Below are positions 45,951-54,101 of a stretch of 64,000 nt of DNA, in pieces. Position numbers and translations under genes: made by a program. Each line of letters begins with the position of its first letter. Within the stretch, counting starts at the first letter, position 1. The notes under the pieces are model-generated. The model made no database searches, was not told the DNA's origin, and saw only the letters and a list, made by a program, of their open reading frames with translations. The DNA lies in NCBI RefSeq assembly GCF_002157205.1, contig NZ_CP021358.1, forward strand, positions 3,410,001-3,474,000. Direction: 5' to 3'. The DNA is from Kushneria marisflavi. Lineage in GTDB: Bacteria; Pseudomonadota; Gammaproteobacteria; Pseudomonadales; Halomonadaceae.

Positions 45951-46112
45951 TCTTTGTAGCCCGCCTTAATTGATTGAAGTCACCTGAAGCCTCAGCACTG
46001 TGGTTTCAAAAATGCCATGCGTCATACGACACGACTTCATGAGGTGCCTGTAACGGCGTATTCAGCAAGGCTTTGATACCCGGCGAGATCATTCATCCAT
46101 CAAGGGACTGCC

Positions 46113-47456
46113 ATGGCGCAACATACCGAGACACCCACCATTGTGGCCATGCGGGTCATACCCGTTGCCGGACGTGACAGCATGCTGCTCAACGTGGGCG
46201 GTGCACACTCCCCGTTTTTTACGCGCAATATCCTGATTCTTGAAGACAGCGCCGGTCGTACTGGCGTCGGGGAGGCGCCCGGCGGCGAGACCATTCAGCG
46301 CTCCCTTGAACAGGCGCGTCAGGTGGTAGAAGGCCAGTCGCTGGGCAAATTGCGCTCGATGGTGTCGGCGCTGGCAGCCAGCGGCCAGCGGGCCGATTTC
46401 AACGATTTTGGCAAGGGGGCCTGGACCTTTGAACTGCGCGTCAATGCCGTCGCGGCGCTTGAAGCCGCACTGCTGGATTTGATGGGCCAGCACCTGGGTG
46501 TGCCGGTGGCCGAGCTGCTGGGCGAGGGCAAGCGACGAGACAGCGTCGAAGTGCTGGGTTATCTGTTCTTTATCGGTGACGGCGAGCAGACCCCGCTGGA
46601 TTATCGCCAGTCGACACCCGGCCAGTCGCATGAGTGGTATCGCCAGCGCGACAGGGCCGCCATGACACCAGAGCGTGTCGTGGAGCTGGCGCAGGCTGCA
46701 CAGGATCGTTACGGCTTTCGCGACTTCAAGCTCAAGGGCGGCGTGCTGCCCGGCGAGCGTGAAATCGAGGCGGTGACGGCGCTGTCGAAGGCCTTTCCGG
46801 AGGCACGGACAACGATCGACCCCAACGGCGCTTGGTCCCTGCATGAGGCCATTACGCTATGCAAGGATCTTCACGGCGTGCTCGCCTATGCCGAAGATCC
46901 CTGTGGTGCTGAAGAAGGTTTTTCCGGCCGCGAGATTCTTGCCGAGTTTCGTCACGCCACCGGCCTGCCGGTGGCGACCAATATGGTGGCCACCAACTGG
47001 CGTGAAATGGCTCATGCCCTGATGCTGCGCAGCGTGGATATTCCGCTGGCTGACCCGCACTTCTGGACGCTTTCCGGCGCCGTACGTGTGTCGCAGCTCT
47101 GCGCCGACCACGGTATGACCTGGGGCTCCCACTCCAACAACCACTTCGATATTTCGCTGGCCATGTTTGCTCAGGTCGGCGCTGCGGCCGTGGGTTCGGT
47201 GACCGCGCTGGATACTCACTGGATCTGGCAGGAAGGTGACGCGCGCCTGACTCGTGAGTCCCCCCAGATCATTGACGGTCATGTCGCGGTCACCGATGCA
47301 CCGGGTCTGGGCATCCAGATCGACATGGAGGCCATCGAGAAGGCGAATGCGCTTTATCGCAGCCTGCCGGCCGGGGCCCGAAATGACGCCATGGCCATGC
47401 AATACCTGATCGATGGCTGGACATTTGATCCCAAACGCCCGGCACTGGTGCGTTGA
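46113..47456 (+). CDS. gudD: Glucarate dehydratase, copy 1
   Basis: Enolase-superfamily enzyme that dehydrates D-glucarate (and L-idarate) to 5-dehydro-4-deoxyglucarate. The 447-residue product matches E. coli GudD in length. Catalytic lysines K206-x-K208 are in D-F-K-L-K-G-G-V-L, metal ligands start at the Asp in I-D-P-N-G-A-W and the Glu in Y-A-E-D-P-C-G, and the base H340 is in G-S-H-S-N-N-H-F-D. It opens a unit with tctC, tctB, tctA and a YiaK-like reductase. A second copy occurs at 59.3 kb. Confidence 0.95.
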   Translation: MAQHTETPTIVAMRVIPVAGRDSMLLNVGGAHSPFFTRNILILEDSAGRTGVGEAPGGETIQRSLEQARQVVEGQSLGKLRSMVSALAASGQRADFNDFGKGAWTFELRVNAVAALEAALLDLMGQHLGVPVAELLGEGKRRDSVEVLGYLFFIGDGEQTPLDYRQSTPGQSHEWYRQRDRAAMTPERVVELAQAAQDRYGFRDFKLKGGVLPGEREIEAVTALSKAFPEARTTIDPNGAWSLHEAITLCKDLHGVLAYAEDPCGAEEGFSGREILAEFRHATGLPVATNMVATNWREMAHALMLRSVDIPLADPHFWTLSGAVRVSQLCADHGMTWGSHSNNHFDISLAMFAQVGAAAVGSVTALDTHWIWQEGDARLTRESPQIIDGHVAVTDAPGLGIQIDMEAIEKANALYRSLPAGARNDAMAMQYLIDGWTFDPKRPALVR

Positions 47457-47487
47457 TCACCGTTTAAAAACAACGAGGGAAAGGATC

Positions 47488-48432
47488 ATGAAAAGGCTAC
47501 TGAGTACACTGACGATTGCGGCCACGATGGTATTGGGCGCACCGGCCATGGCGGCAGATTACCCTGCAAAAAGCATCAGCATGGTGGTGCCTTTCTCGGC
47601 TGGCGGCGGTAACGATACTTTCGTTCGCGCCCTGCAGCCGCTGCTGGAAAAACAGCTGGGTCAGGATCTGGTCATTCGCAATATCGCCGGCGGTGGCGGG
47701 GCGGTCGGCACGTCTCGAGTGGCGGCTTCAAAGCCCGATGGCTACACCATGCTGGCGGGCAGTAACGCCATGCTCACCCTTGAAGCCATGGGCAATGTTG
47801 CCTTTACCCATGATGACTTTGACTTCATTGCCAAGGTCATTGAAGAGCCCTACGTGATTGCAGTGGGTGACAATAAAAAATACAAGGATCTGAAAAGTCT
47901 GATCGAGGCCTCAAAGCAGGGCAAACGCCTCAGGGTTGGTGTTTCGGGCGTAGGCTCTTCCGCGCACATTGCAGCTGTTGCCATGCAAAATCGTACCGGC
48001 GCGGATTTTAATATCATTCCCTATCCCGGCGGTTCCGAGACCATTTCCGCGGCCATGGGCAACCATGTGGACGCGGTGGTACTGGGAGGCTCCGAGCTGC
48101 GCTCGGCTCTGGAGTCCGGTCGGTTGACAGCGCTGGCGATGACCTACGCCGAGCGCAGCGACTCGCTGCCTGACGTGCCGACCTTTCAGGAAGAAGGCTA
48201 TGACCTGACTCTGACAGTGTGGCGCGGTATTGCGGCACCCAAGGGGATTTCACAGGAGGTCGAGCAGCAGTGGGTCAAGGCCATCAAGCAGATCGTGGCC
48301 GATGGCTCCTATGAAAAAACGGCCGAAAATCTGGGGACGCAGCTGGCCCCGCTCTACGGTGATGAGCTCGACAGTTTCATTGACCAGTCAGCGGATGTTA
48401 TGCGTGAAGCCGCGGGTGATCTGGCCAAATAG
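47488..48432 (+). CDS. tctC: TctC/Bug-family substrate-binding protein, copy 1
   Basis: A 314-residue periplasmic receptor of a tripartite tricarboxylate transporter (TTT). Signal peptide to M-A-A; mature Y-P-A-K-S-I-S-M-V-V-P-F-S-A-G-G-G-N-D and A-S-K-P-D-G-Y-T are Bug-family signatures. AGGGAAAGG precedes the ATG. It follows gudD by 31 bp, so the ligand is probably glucarate or a related aldarate. A large stem-loop separates it from tctB. Confidence 0.92.
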   Translation: MKRLLSTLTIAATMVLGAPAMAADYPAKSISMVVPFSAGGGNDTFVRALQPLLEKQLGQDLVIRNIAGGGGAVGTSRVAASKPDGYTMLAGSNAMLTLEAMGNVAFTHDDFDFIAKVIEEPYVIAVGDNKKYKDLKSLIEASKQGKRLRVGVSGVGSSAHIAAVAMQNRTGADFNIIPYPGGSETISAAMGNHVDAVVLGGSELRSALESGRLTALAMTYAERSDSLPDVPTFQEEGYDLTLTVWRGIAAPKGISQEVEQQWVKAIKQIVADGSYEKTAENLGTQLAPLYGDELDSFIDQSADVMREAAGDLAK

Positions 48433-48438
48433 GGCGCC

Positions 48439-48469
48439 GGGCACGCCGCTGCATGACGGCGGCGTGCCC
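48439..48469 (+). other. Stem-loop between tctC and tctB, copy 1
   Basis: GGGCACGCCG and CGGCGTGCCC pair perfectly (10 bp) with an 11-nt loop and no T-run. As in the TRAP operon it follows the receptor gene, and is likely an mRNA stability or partial termination element. Confidence 0.6.
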
Positions 48470-48523
48470 GCTTGATCCAGTCCTCAACGGGTGATTGTTT
48501 CTTCAGTGAGGGAGCTTCAAATC

Positions 48524-49021
48524 ATGCAACGTGATATCGGCAAGCCACTGTTCGATCTGCTGCTGGTGATCGCCTCGGCGGCCGCCTTTGCCGTGTCCAC
48601 GACGCTGTCCAACATCGAGATCATTGGTGACCTGTCACCGGCGTTTTTCCCCAAACTGATCTCGGCACTGGTCTTTGTGTTTGCCGTGCCGTGTCTGATC
48701 AAGGATTTCCGCGAATGGCAGGCCGCCGATACCCGCATTGAACGCACGACCTCTTCTCGCGGCGTGGTGCAGTGGCTGCTGATCGTGGCACTGGCGCTGG
48801 GATATATCCTCATTTTTGAGCGGCTGGGCTATATCGTCAGCACGGCCATTTTCACCTTCTCCTGTGTGATGGGGTTACTGCTGGCCGGTGGAACATGGCG
48901 TGAGCTGACGGCGGCCCGACGTGCCAGAAGCCTGGCCAGCGCGGCCGTTTTTGCCATTGTTCTGTCCGTGGTCATCTTTTATGTGTTTACCGAGCTGTTC
49001 GAGATTCCACTGCCGGCCTGA
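48524..49021 (+). CDS. tctB: TTT transporter small membrane subunit TctB, copy 1
   Basis: A 165-residue protein with four hydrophobic segments, for example L-L-L-V-I-A-S-A-A-A-F-A-V and W-L-L-I-V-A-L-A-L-G-Y-I-L-I-F, plus the L-S-P-A-F-F-P-K motif shared with its paralogue at 57.3 kb. GAGGGAG precedes the ATG. It works with TctA as the membrane part of the transporter. The start is chosen over a GTG 33 bp upstream by the ribosome binding site. Confidence 0.88.
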   Translation: MQRDIGKPLFDLLLVIASAAAFAVSTTLSNIEIIGDLSPAFFPKLISALVFVFAVPCLIKDFREWQAADTRIERTTSSRGVVQWLLIVALALGYILIFERLGYIVSTAIFTFSCVMGLLLAGGTWRELTAARRARSLASAAVFAIVLSVVIFYVFTELFEIPLPA

Positions 49022-49055
49022 TGCGATCTCGCGGTACGTCATTTAGGAGAGTTTC

Positions 49056-50588
49056 ATGATTTCCGGTTATCTCGATGGACTGGGCATGGTGCTGCAGTTT
49101 GGCACGTTGCTGGCGATTGCCGGCGGAACGCTTCTGGGCATCATCATGGGGGCGCTGCCGGGGCTGACGTCGGCCATGGCCGTGGCGCTGTTGCTGCCGG
49201 TCACCTTTGGCATGCCTCCGGTCATGGGTATCGGCATGATGCTGGGTGCGCTGTGTGGCGCCGGTGCCAGCGGTTCGATTCCGGCCATTTTGCTCAATAT
49301 TCCAGGCACGCCCTCGTCGGTGGCGACCACCTTTGACGGTTTTCCCATGGCCCAGAAAGGGGAAGCCGGACGGGCACTTGGCCTGTCGATTGTGGCTTCC
49401 TTTCTGGGCGGCATTGCCAGCATGGTGATTCTGAGCCTGCTGGCGCCCCCCATCGCCGATTTTGCCCTGCGCTTTGGCGCGGCCGAATACTTTTCGCTGA
49501 GCGTATTTGGTCTGGTCATCATCGCCTCGGTGGCGGGCAAGTCGCTGCTCAAGGGGTTGATTGCCGGACTGCTCGGGTTTTTCGTCTCGATTATCGGAAC
49601 CGATCCCATTACCGGCGTGGACCGCTTTACCTTTGGTGAGCTGTCGCTGTTGACCGGGGTCAACCTGTTGCCGGCACTGATCGGGCTGTTTGCCGTCTCT
49701 CAGCTGCTCAAGGATGCCTTTGAGTACGACCCGCTTCAGCGGCTGAAGGACAGCGGTCATCGCATCGATGTCGCGCGGCCGCGATTTGTGGAAACCCTGC
49801 GTCACTGGCGGGCGCTGCTGGTCGGCATTCTATCCGGGTCGATTGTCGGACCTGTTCCCGGCGCCGGTGGCAGTATCGCCTCGCTGGTGGCCTACGACCA
49901 GGCGCGGCGTTTTTCCAGACATCCTGAAAAATTCGGTACGGGTCATGCACCGGGCATCGTCTCGGTGGAAAGTGCCAACAATGCGCTGCTCGGTGGCGCC
50001 CTGATTCCGACACTGGCGCTGGGGATCCCGGGGGAGGCCGCCACGGCCGTGCTGCTCGGAGGGCTGATGATTCAGGGAGTGACCCCGGGGCCGATGCTGT
50101 TTGATGATCAAAGCGGCATTGTCTATGGCATTTTTCTGGCCTATCTCGTGGCCAATATCTTCATGCTGCTGATCATGTGTCTGGGCATCAAGCTGTTCAT
50201 CCGGGTGCTGATGGTACCGCGCAAGCAGTTGCTTTCGGCGATTCTGGTGCTCTGTTTTATCGGGGTCTACGGCGTCGATGGCGATGTGTTCAATCTCTAT
50301 CTGATGCTGGGGTTCGGCATTCTGGGGTATTTCCTCAACCGCTATGGCTTTGGCACTGCGCCGGTCATTCTGGGTCTGATTCTGGGCCCGATTGCCGAAT
50401 CCAATCTGCGTCGCGGTCTACAGGCTTTCGAGGGTGACTGGACACCATTTTTCACCCGGCCCATCAGCCTGACCTTTCTGGTTATTGCGGCAGGTCTGCT
50501 GGCGCTGACGCTATGGCAAAACTACCGCGCCAACCGCGTGCCGGTACAAGCTTCGCAGGAGGGGCCAGATGACTCGCGTCACCATTGA
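49056..50588 (+). CDS. tctA: TTT transporter large permease TctA, copy 1
   Basis: A 510-residue membrane protein with about twelve helices. TctA family signatures are present twice: G-A-L-P-G-L-T and G-P-V-P-G-A-G-G-S in the two halves, plus L-N-I-P-G-T-P-S-S and A-L-G-I-P-G-E-A. Its end overlaps the YiaK-like gene by 20 bp. A close paralogue lies at 57.8 kb. Confidence 0.94.
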   Translation: MISGYLDGLGMVLQFGTLLAIAGGTLLGIIMGALPGLTSAMAVALLLPVTFGMPPVMGIGMMLGALCGAGASGSIPAILLNIPGTPSSVATTFDGFPMAQKGEAGRALGLSIVASFLGGIASMVILSLLAPPIADFALRFGAAEYFSLSVFGLVIIASVAGKSLLKGLIAGLLGFFVSIIGTDPITGVDRFTFGELSLLTGVNLLPALIGLFAVSQLLKDAFEYDPLQRLKDSGHRIDVARPRFVETLRHWRALLVGILSGSIVGPVPGAGGSIASLVAYDQARRFSRHPEKFGTGHAPGIVSVESANNALLGGALIPTLALGIPGEAATAVLLGGLMIQGVTPGPMLFDDQSGIVYGIFLAYLVANIFMLLIMCLGIKLFIRVLMVPRKQLLSAILVLCFIGVYGVDGDVFNLYLMLGFGILGYFLNRYGFGTAPVILGLILGPIAESNLRRGLQAFEGDWTPFFTRPISLTFLVIAAGLLALTLWQNYRANRVPVQASQEGPDDSRHH

Positions 50589-51591
50589 TCATCTTCAGGA
50601 AGTGATCGAGCAGGCCCTGCTGCGTGCCGGGCTGGCGCCGGAAGACGCGACAGCGTGTGCTCGAATCCATGCTGAAAGCACCCGTGATGGCGTCAATTCC
50701 CACGGCATTGATCGTATTCCAAGGTTTGTGGATTATCTTGCGCGGGGCTGGGTTGATCCGCAGGGAGCGTTTGAGCAGGTACAAAGGCTGGGGGCGCTGG
50801 AAGTCTATGACGGCCACTTCGGGCTGGGCGTGCGTCATGCCATGCGGGCCACCGAGCGGGCCATTGCCTTGGCGCGAGAACATAGCATGGGGCTGGTGGC
50901 CGTGCGCAATACCACCCACTGGATGCGCGGTGGCACCTATGGCTGGCATGCCGTGGAGCAGGGCATGGCGGCCATCATGTGGACCAATACAGAGTCCTGC
51001 ATGCCGGCCTGGGGGGCGAGCAGTCAGAGTATCGGCAACAATCCATTGGTCATGGCCGTTCCAGGAGAAACATCACCGCTGGTGCTGGATATGGCCATGT
51101 CACAGTTCTCCTACGGGCGGCTGGGGGTCTTGCAGGCGCAGGGCGCCTCGCTGCCGGTGGCGGGCGGGTTTGACGAGCACGGGCAGCTGACGTGTGATCC
51201 GGGCGCCATTCAGGCCACTCGCCGTATTCTGCCGACCGGCTACTGGAAAGGCTCGGGACTGGCCATCCTGCTCGATGCCATGGCAGCGCTGTTGTCTCAG
51301 GGGCGATCGACTCACGAGATCGACAGGGTCGAGCGCGGCAGCGGTACCGGCAGCTCACAGATATTCATGGTGTTTGATCCCGAGCAGCTTGGTGGCATCG
51401 ACGCCTGTCGAAGGATGGTCGATGACATGACAACCCATCTATCGCAGGCCATGCCAGATGAGTCCGGCAGGGCAGTGCGCTGGCCCGGCGCTTCGACGTT
51501 TCATCGTCGTCACCATGTCACCGAGATCGAGGTCAACCCGGACATCTGGCAGGAGGTGCAGCGTCTGGCCGGCCGGGTGTCGCTACGCTAG
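50569..51591 (+). CDS. YiaK-like 2,3-diketo-L-gulonate reductase / Ldh-2 family oxidoreductase
   Basis: A 340-residue NAD(P)-dependent dehydrogenase of the malate/L-lactate (Ldh_2) fold. It closely follows E. coli YiaK: N-S-H-G-I-D-R-I-P-R-F with the catalytic His, N-T-T-H-W-M-R-G-G-T-Y-G-W, and R-R-I-L-P-T-G-Y-W-K-G-S-G. YiaK reduces 2,3-diketo-L-gulonate. The true substrate here may be another keto-acid of the uronate/aldonate routes. AGGAGG precedes the ATG inside tctA. It ends the gudD-tctCBA unit. Confidence 0.85.
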   Translation: MTRVTIDHLQEVIEQALLRAGLAPEDATACARIHAESTRDGVNSHGIDRIPRFVDYLARGWVDPQGAFEQVQRLGALEVYDGHFGLGVRHAMRATERAIALAREHSMGLVAVRNTTHWMRGGTYGWHAVEQGMAAIMWTNTESCMPAWGASSQSIGNNPLVMAVPGETSPLVLDMAMSQFSYGRLGVLQAQGASLPVAGGFDEHGQLTCDPGAIQATRRILPTGYWKGSGLAILLDAMAALLSQGRSTHEIDRVERGSGTGSSQIFMVFDPEQLGGIDACRRMVDDMTTHLSQAMPDESGRAVRWPGASTFHRRHHVTEIEVNPDIWQEVQRLAGRVSLR

Positions 51592-51634
51592 CAACGTATC
51601 AGCGCCGCCCGGCAGGACGGCGATTTGTCCCGGG

Positions 51635-52588
51635 TTATTGACGGTTGTTTTTGGCCACTTCACGTGACGCGGGGATCATGACGTCGGCCATGTCGTTGAC
51701 GTAGCTATCAAGCTCATCGCCAAACAGCGGTTTGACCTCAACCCCGGTGCTCTCGGCAAAGCGTTTGAACTCCGGTGCCTCGATGGCCTTTTTGACCGCC
51801 TCGACCCACGCCTTTTCCACCTCATCACTGACGCCGGCAGGCGTTGCGATTCCGCGCCACTGGCTAACGGCCAGATCATAACCCTGCTCTTTCATGGTCT
51901 TGACCTCCGGCAGCAGGTCACTGCGCTCGCTGCCGGTGGAAAGCACTGCCTGCAGGCGGTCGCCACGAATCTGGGAGAGCACCTCCGAGGGGTTCACCAC
52001 CACCGCATCGACATGGCTGCCCATCAGGGCCGAGATGGCCGGTGAACCGCCATCAAAGGGGACGACCTGAACCGGAATGCCAAGCTGACTGCCCAGTGTC
52101 GAGGCGACCACGTAGGTGGAAGACCCGACGCCTGATGTGCCGACCTGCAGCGGTTTGCCGCTTTTTTTCAGATCCGCCACCAGCGTGTCGGCATCCTGCC
52201 ACCGATCGTTTTTATTGCTGACCAGCAGATAGGGCTCTTCGGTAATGCGGGCCAGATAGTTAAAATCCTGATACTTGAAACCGACATTACCGAGACCTTC
52301 CAGAGTAAAGTTCTGATTGTTGGCCAGCGTCAGGGTATAACCGTCGGGTTTCGAGGTAACCGTACGGGTCAGCGCCAGTGCGCCGCCACCGGAGCCCATG
52401 TTACGCACGATGATGGTGCGATCTAGGGCGGATTCGAGGCCGGGCTGAAGCGCGCGCATCAGGGTATCCGCCGCGCCGCCGGGGGAGGCCGGTATGATCA
52501 TGTCCATGTTTTTGGTCGGGTAGTCGGCTGCAAACGCTGCTGCTGGCAGGGCAGTAGTCATGACCAGTACGGATAGTGCCTTTTTCAT
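51635..52588 (-). CDS. Orphan TctC/Bug-family substrate-binding protein, copy 2
   Basis: A 317-residue receptor with signal peptide (M-K-K-A-L-S-V-L-V-M-T-T-A-L-P-A-A-A-F-A) and Y-P-T-K-N-M-D-M-I-I-P-A-S-P-G-G-A-A-D, S-K-P-D-G-Y-T. It is the only gene of this cluster on the minus strand and has no TctA/B of its own. It may use the TctAB subunits of the neighbouring operons. Its upstream region carries the 19-bp LacI-type operator also found before the talarate/galactarate dehydratase, suggesting a galactarate-type ligand. Start set by the signal peptide. Confidence 0.88.
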   Translation of the reverse strand: MKKALSVLVMTTALPAAAFAADYPTKNMDMIIPASPGGAADTLMRALQPGLESALDRTIIVRNMGSGGGALALTRTVTSKPDGYTLTLANNQNFTLEGLGNVGFKYQDFNYLARITEEPYLLVSNKNDRWQDADTLVADLKKSGKPLQVGTSGVGSSTYVVASTLGSQLGIPVQVVPFDGGSPAISALMGSHVDAVVVNPSEVLSQIRGDRLQAVLSTGSERSDLLPEVKTMKEQGYDLAVSQWRGIATPAGVSDEVEKAWVEAVKKAIEAPEFKRFAESTGVEVKPLFGDELDSYVNDMADVMIPASREVAKNNRQ

Positions 52589-52847
52589 GTGCGACAGTTC
52601 CCCTTGGGTAAAGACATGACGACCGCAGGACGGTGTCATCCTTGTCCGCGGTGGTCGTGAAACAGCTCGAACCATCTTACGCAGATTTTGTTAGCGCTAT
52701 CATTGCGACCATCGTTGCACAAAAGGCTTCGCGATAGAAAAGCGCGATACAGGCCACGTCATTGCAGAAGAGGCGTTATTATCGGGATCAGGGGCTTGCC
52801 TGTACCATGGCCTTCGCTGTCATTTTGAGGTTTTGCTGGAGAACTGC
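52589..52847. promoter_or_regulatory. Divergent control region between tctC copy 2 and lacI
   Basis: No gene is seen in these 259 bp. They hold the LacI-type operator at 52689-52707, about 100 bp from the tctC start and 140 bp from the lacI start, so it could control both. Confidence 0.5.
52689..52707. promoter_or_regulatory. LacI-type operator, left copy
   Basis: TGTTAGCGCTATCATTGCG contains the palindromic core TAGCGCTA typical of LacI/GntR-type operators. The same 19 bases occur in reverse complement at 54032-54050. Confidence 0.75.
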
Positions 52848-53942
52848 ATGGGACGTTCCTCTGATTCCCGCTCTGAACGACCCGGTCAGCACGGTCGTGA
52901 CAATCCACGGGCAACCGGTGCCGTGCGTCTGAGCGATGTCGCGGCCGCAGCTGGTGTGGCGGCCATGACTGTCTCGCGTGCGCTCAATCAGCCTGAGCTG
53001 GTCAGCGAACGCACCCGTGAGCGAGTCCAGCGCGCCGTGATCGAGACCGGCTATGTGCCCAATCGGGTTGCCGGAGCGCTGGCTTCGAGTCGCAGCAAAA
53101 TGGTGGCGGTGCTGGTGCCGACCGTGGCGCACTCGATTTTTGCCGACGTGGTGCAATCCATTACCGATACGCTGGCCCTTGATGGCTATCAGGTCCTTCT
53201 GGGGTTGACCGGCTATCAGACGCAGGAAGAGGCTGCTGTGGTAGACACCGTACTGAGCCGACGGCCGGATGCGATAGTCTTGGCCGGTACTCGCCATTCG
53301 GAGGCAACACGATCCCGGCTCAAGGCGGCGCGTATTCCGGTGGTCGAAATCTGGGACATGAGTGATGACCCGATCGACATGCTGATCGGCTTTTCCCATC
53401 ACGCGGTCGGGGCGGCAGTGGCCGACTACCTTCTGGAGTGCGGCTATCGACGCTTCGGACAGGCCATGGCGGATGACCCACGCTCTCATCAGCGCGCTGA
53501 AGGCTTCAACAAGTGCATCCGGAAAGCGCAGGAGGAGCGTCCCGAATCCGGGATACAGGTCACGACCTGCTGGGCAGACATCCCGGCAAGCCTTGCAGGC
53601 GGTCGCGCAGCAGCGGCGTCACTGCTTGAAGAGATGCCCGAGTGCGAAGCGATCGTGTGCGGCTCGGACACCCTGGCCATGGGCGTAATGGCCGAGGCGC
53701 AAAGCCGTGGCATGGCCATTCCAGAGACCCTTGCCGTGATGGGGTTTGGTGATATGAGCTTTGCCGCTGCCACCTGGCCGGCACTGAGCACGGTGAAGAT
53801 CGACGGGGCTGAGATCGGGCGACTGACCGCCGAGCATCTGCTCGGGTGTTTTAATGCTCCCAGCCCTGAGCCGGTACATAACGTGCTTGATGTGGGCTTT
53901 GAAATCATGGCGCGTCAAACCACGCTTACCGCAAGAAACTGA
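52848..53942 (+). CDS. LacI-family transcriptional regulator
   Basis: A 364-residue repressor. An N-terminal helix-turn-helix with V-R-L-S-D-V-A-A-A-A-G-V-A-A-M-T-V-S-R-A-L-N is followed by the hinge G-Y-V-P-N-R-V-A-G-A-L-A-S, which reads the TAGCGCTA-like core in this family (GntR/GalR type). A periplasmic-binding-like sensor domain with V-A-V-L-V-P-T-V-A-H-S-I-F follows. The ATG at 52848 has GGAG upstream; a TTG at 52833 is an alternative. Two identical operators flank the gene, so it likely controls the orphan tctC, the dehydratase and possibly itself. The inducer is probably an aldarate; this is inference. Confidence 0.93.
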   Translation: MGRSSDSRSERPGQHGRDNPRATGAVRLSDVAAAAGVAAMTVSRALNQPELVSERTRERVQRAVIETGYVPNRVAGALASSRSKMVAVLVPTVAHSIFADVVQSITDTLALDGYQVLLGLTGYQTQEEAAVVDTVLSRRPDAIVLAGTRHSEATRSRLKAARIPVVEIWDMSDDPIDMLIGFSHHAVGAAVADYLLECGYRRFGQAMADDPRSHQRAEGFNKCIRKAQEERPESGIQVTTCWADIPASLAGGRAAAASLLEEMPECEAIVCGSDTLAMGVMAEAQSRGMAIPETLAVMGFGDMSFAAATWPALSTVKIDGAEIGRLTAEHLLGCFNAPSPEPVHNVLDVGFEIMARQTTLTARN

Positions 53943-54031
53943 GCTCCTGTACGGTCAAAGGGCGCTTCCTTCCGTGATGGTGCTTTCGGCCCTGGACTTT
54001 GGTTCTGGTTGACATGCGAGTTGATATGAAG

Positions 54032-54050
54032 CGCAATGATAGCGCTAACA
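54032..54050. promoter_or_regulatory. LacI-type operator, right copy
   Basis: CGCAATGATAGCGCTAACA is the exact reverse complement of the left copy. A TTGACA hexamer lies at 54009-54014, so the operator overlaps the likely -10 region of the talarate/galactarate dehydratase promoter, 51 bp before its start codon. Confidence 0.75.
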
Positions 54051-54101
54051 TCAACAAGTGCCGTCTTGTTCAGGGACGGTCTACGCGCTTTCGGAGCCCC
54101 C

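Larger units (their letters stand above)
45732..46112 (+). promoter_or_regulatory. Control region between udh and gudD copy 1
   Basis: No gene is seen in these 381 bp. They hold the udh terminator (45819-45848), the island operator copy 2 (45937-45950) and, about 80 bp further, a GTCATAC core at 46021-46027 that is the reverse complement of the operator core. The gudD ATG follows CAAGGGACTGCC. Confidence 0.55.
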
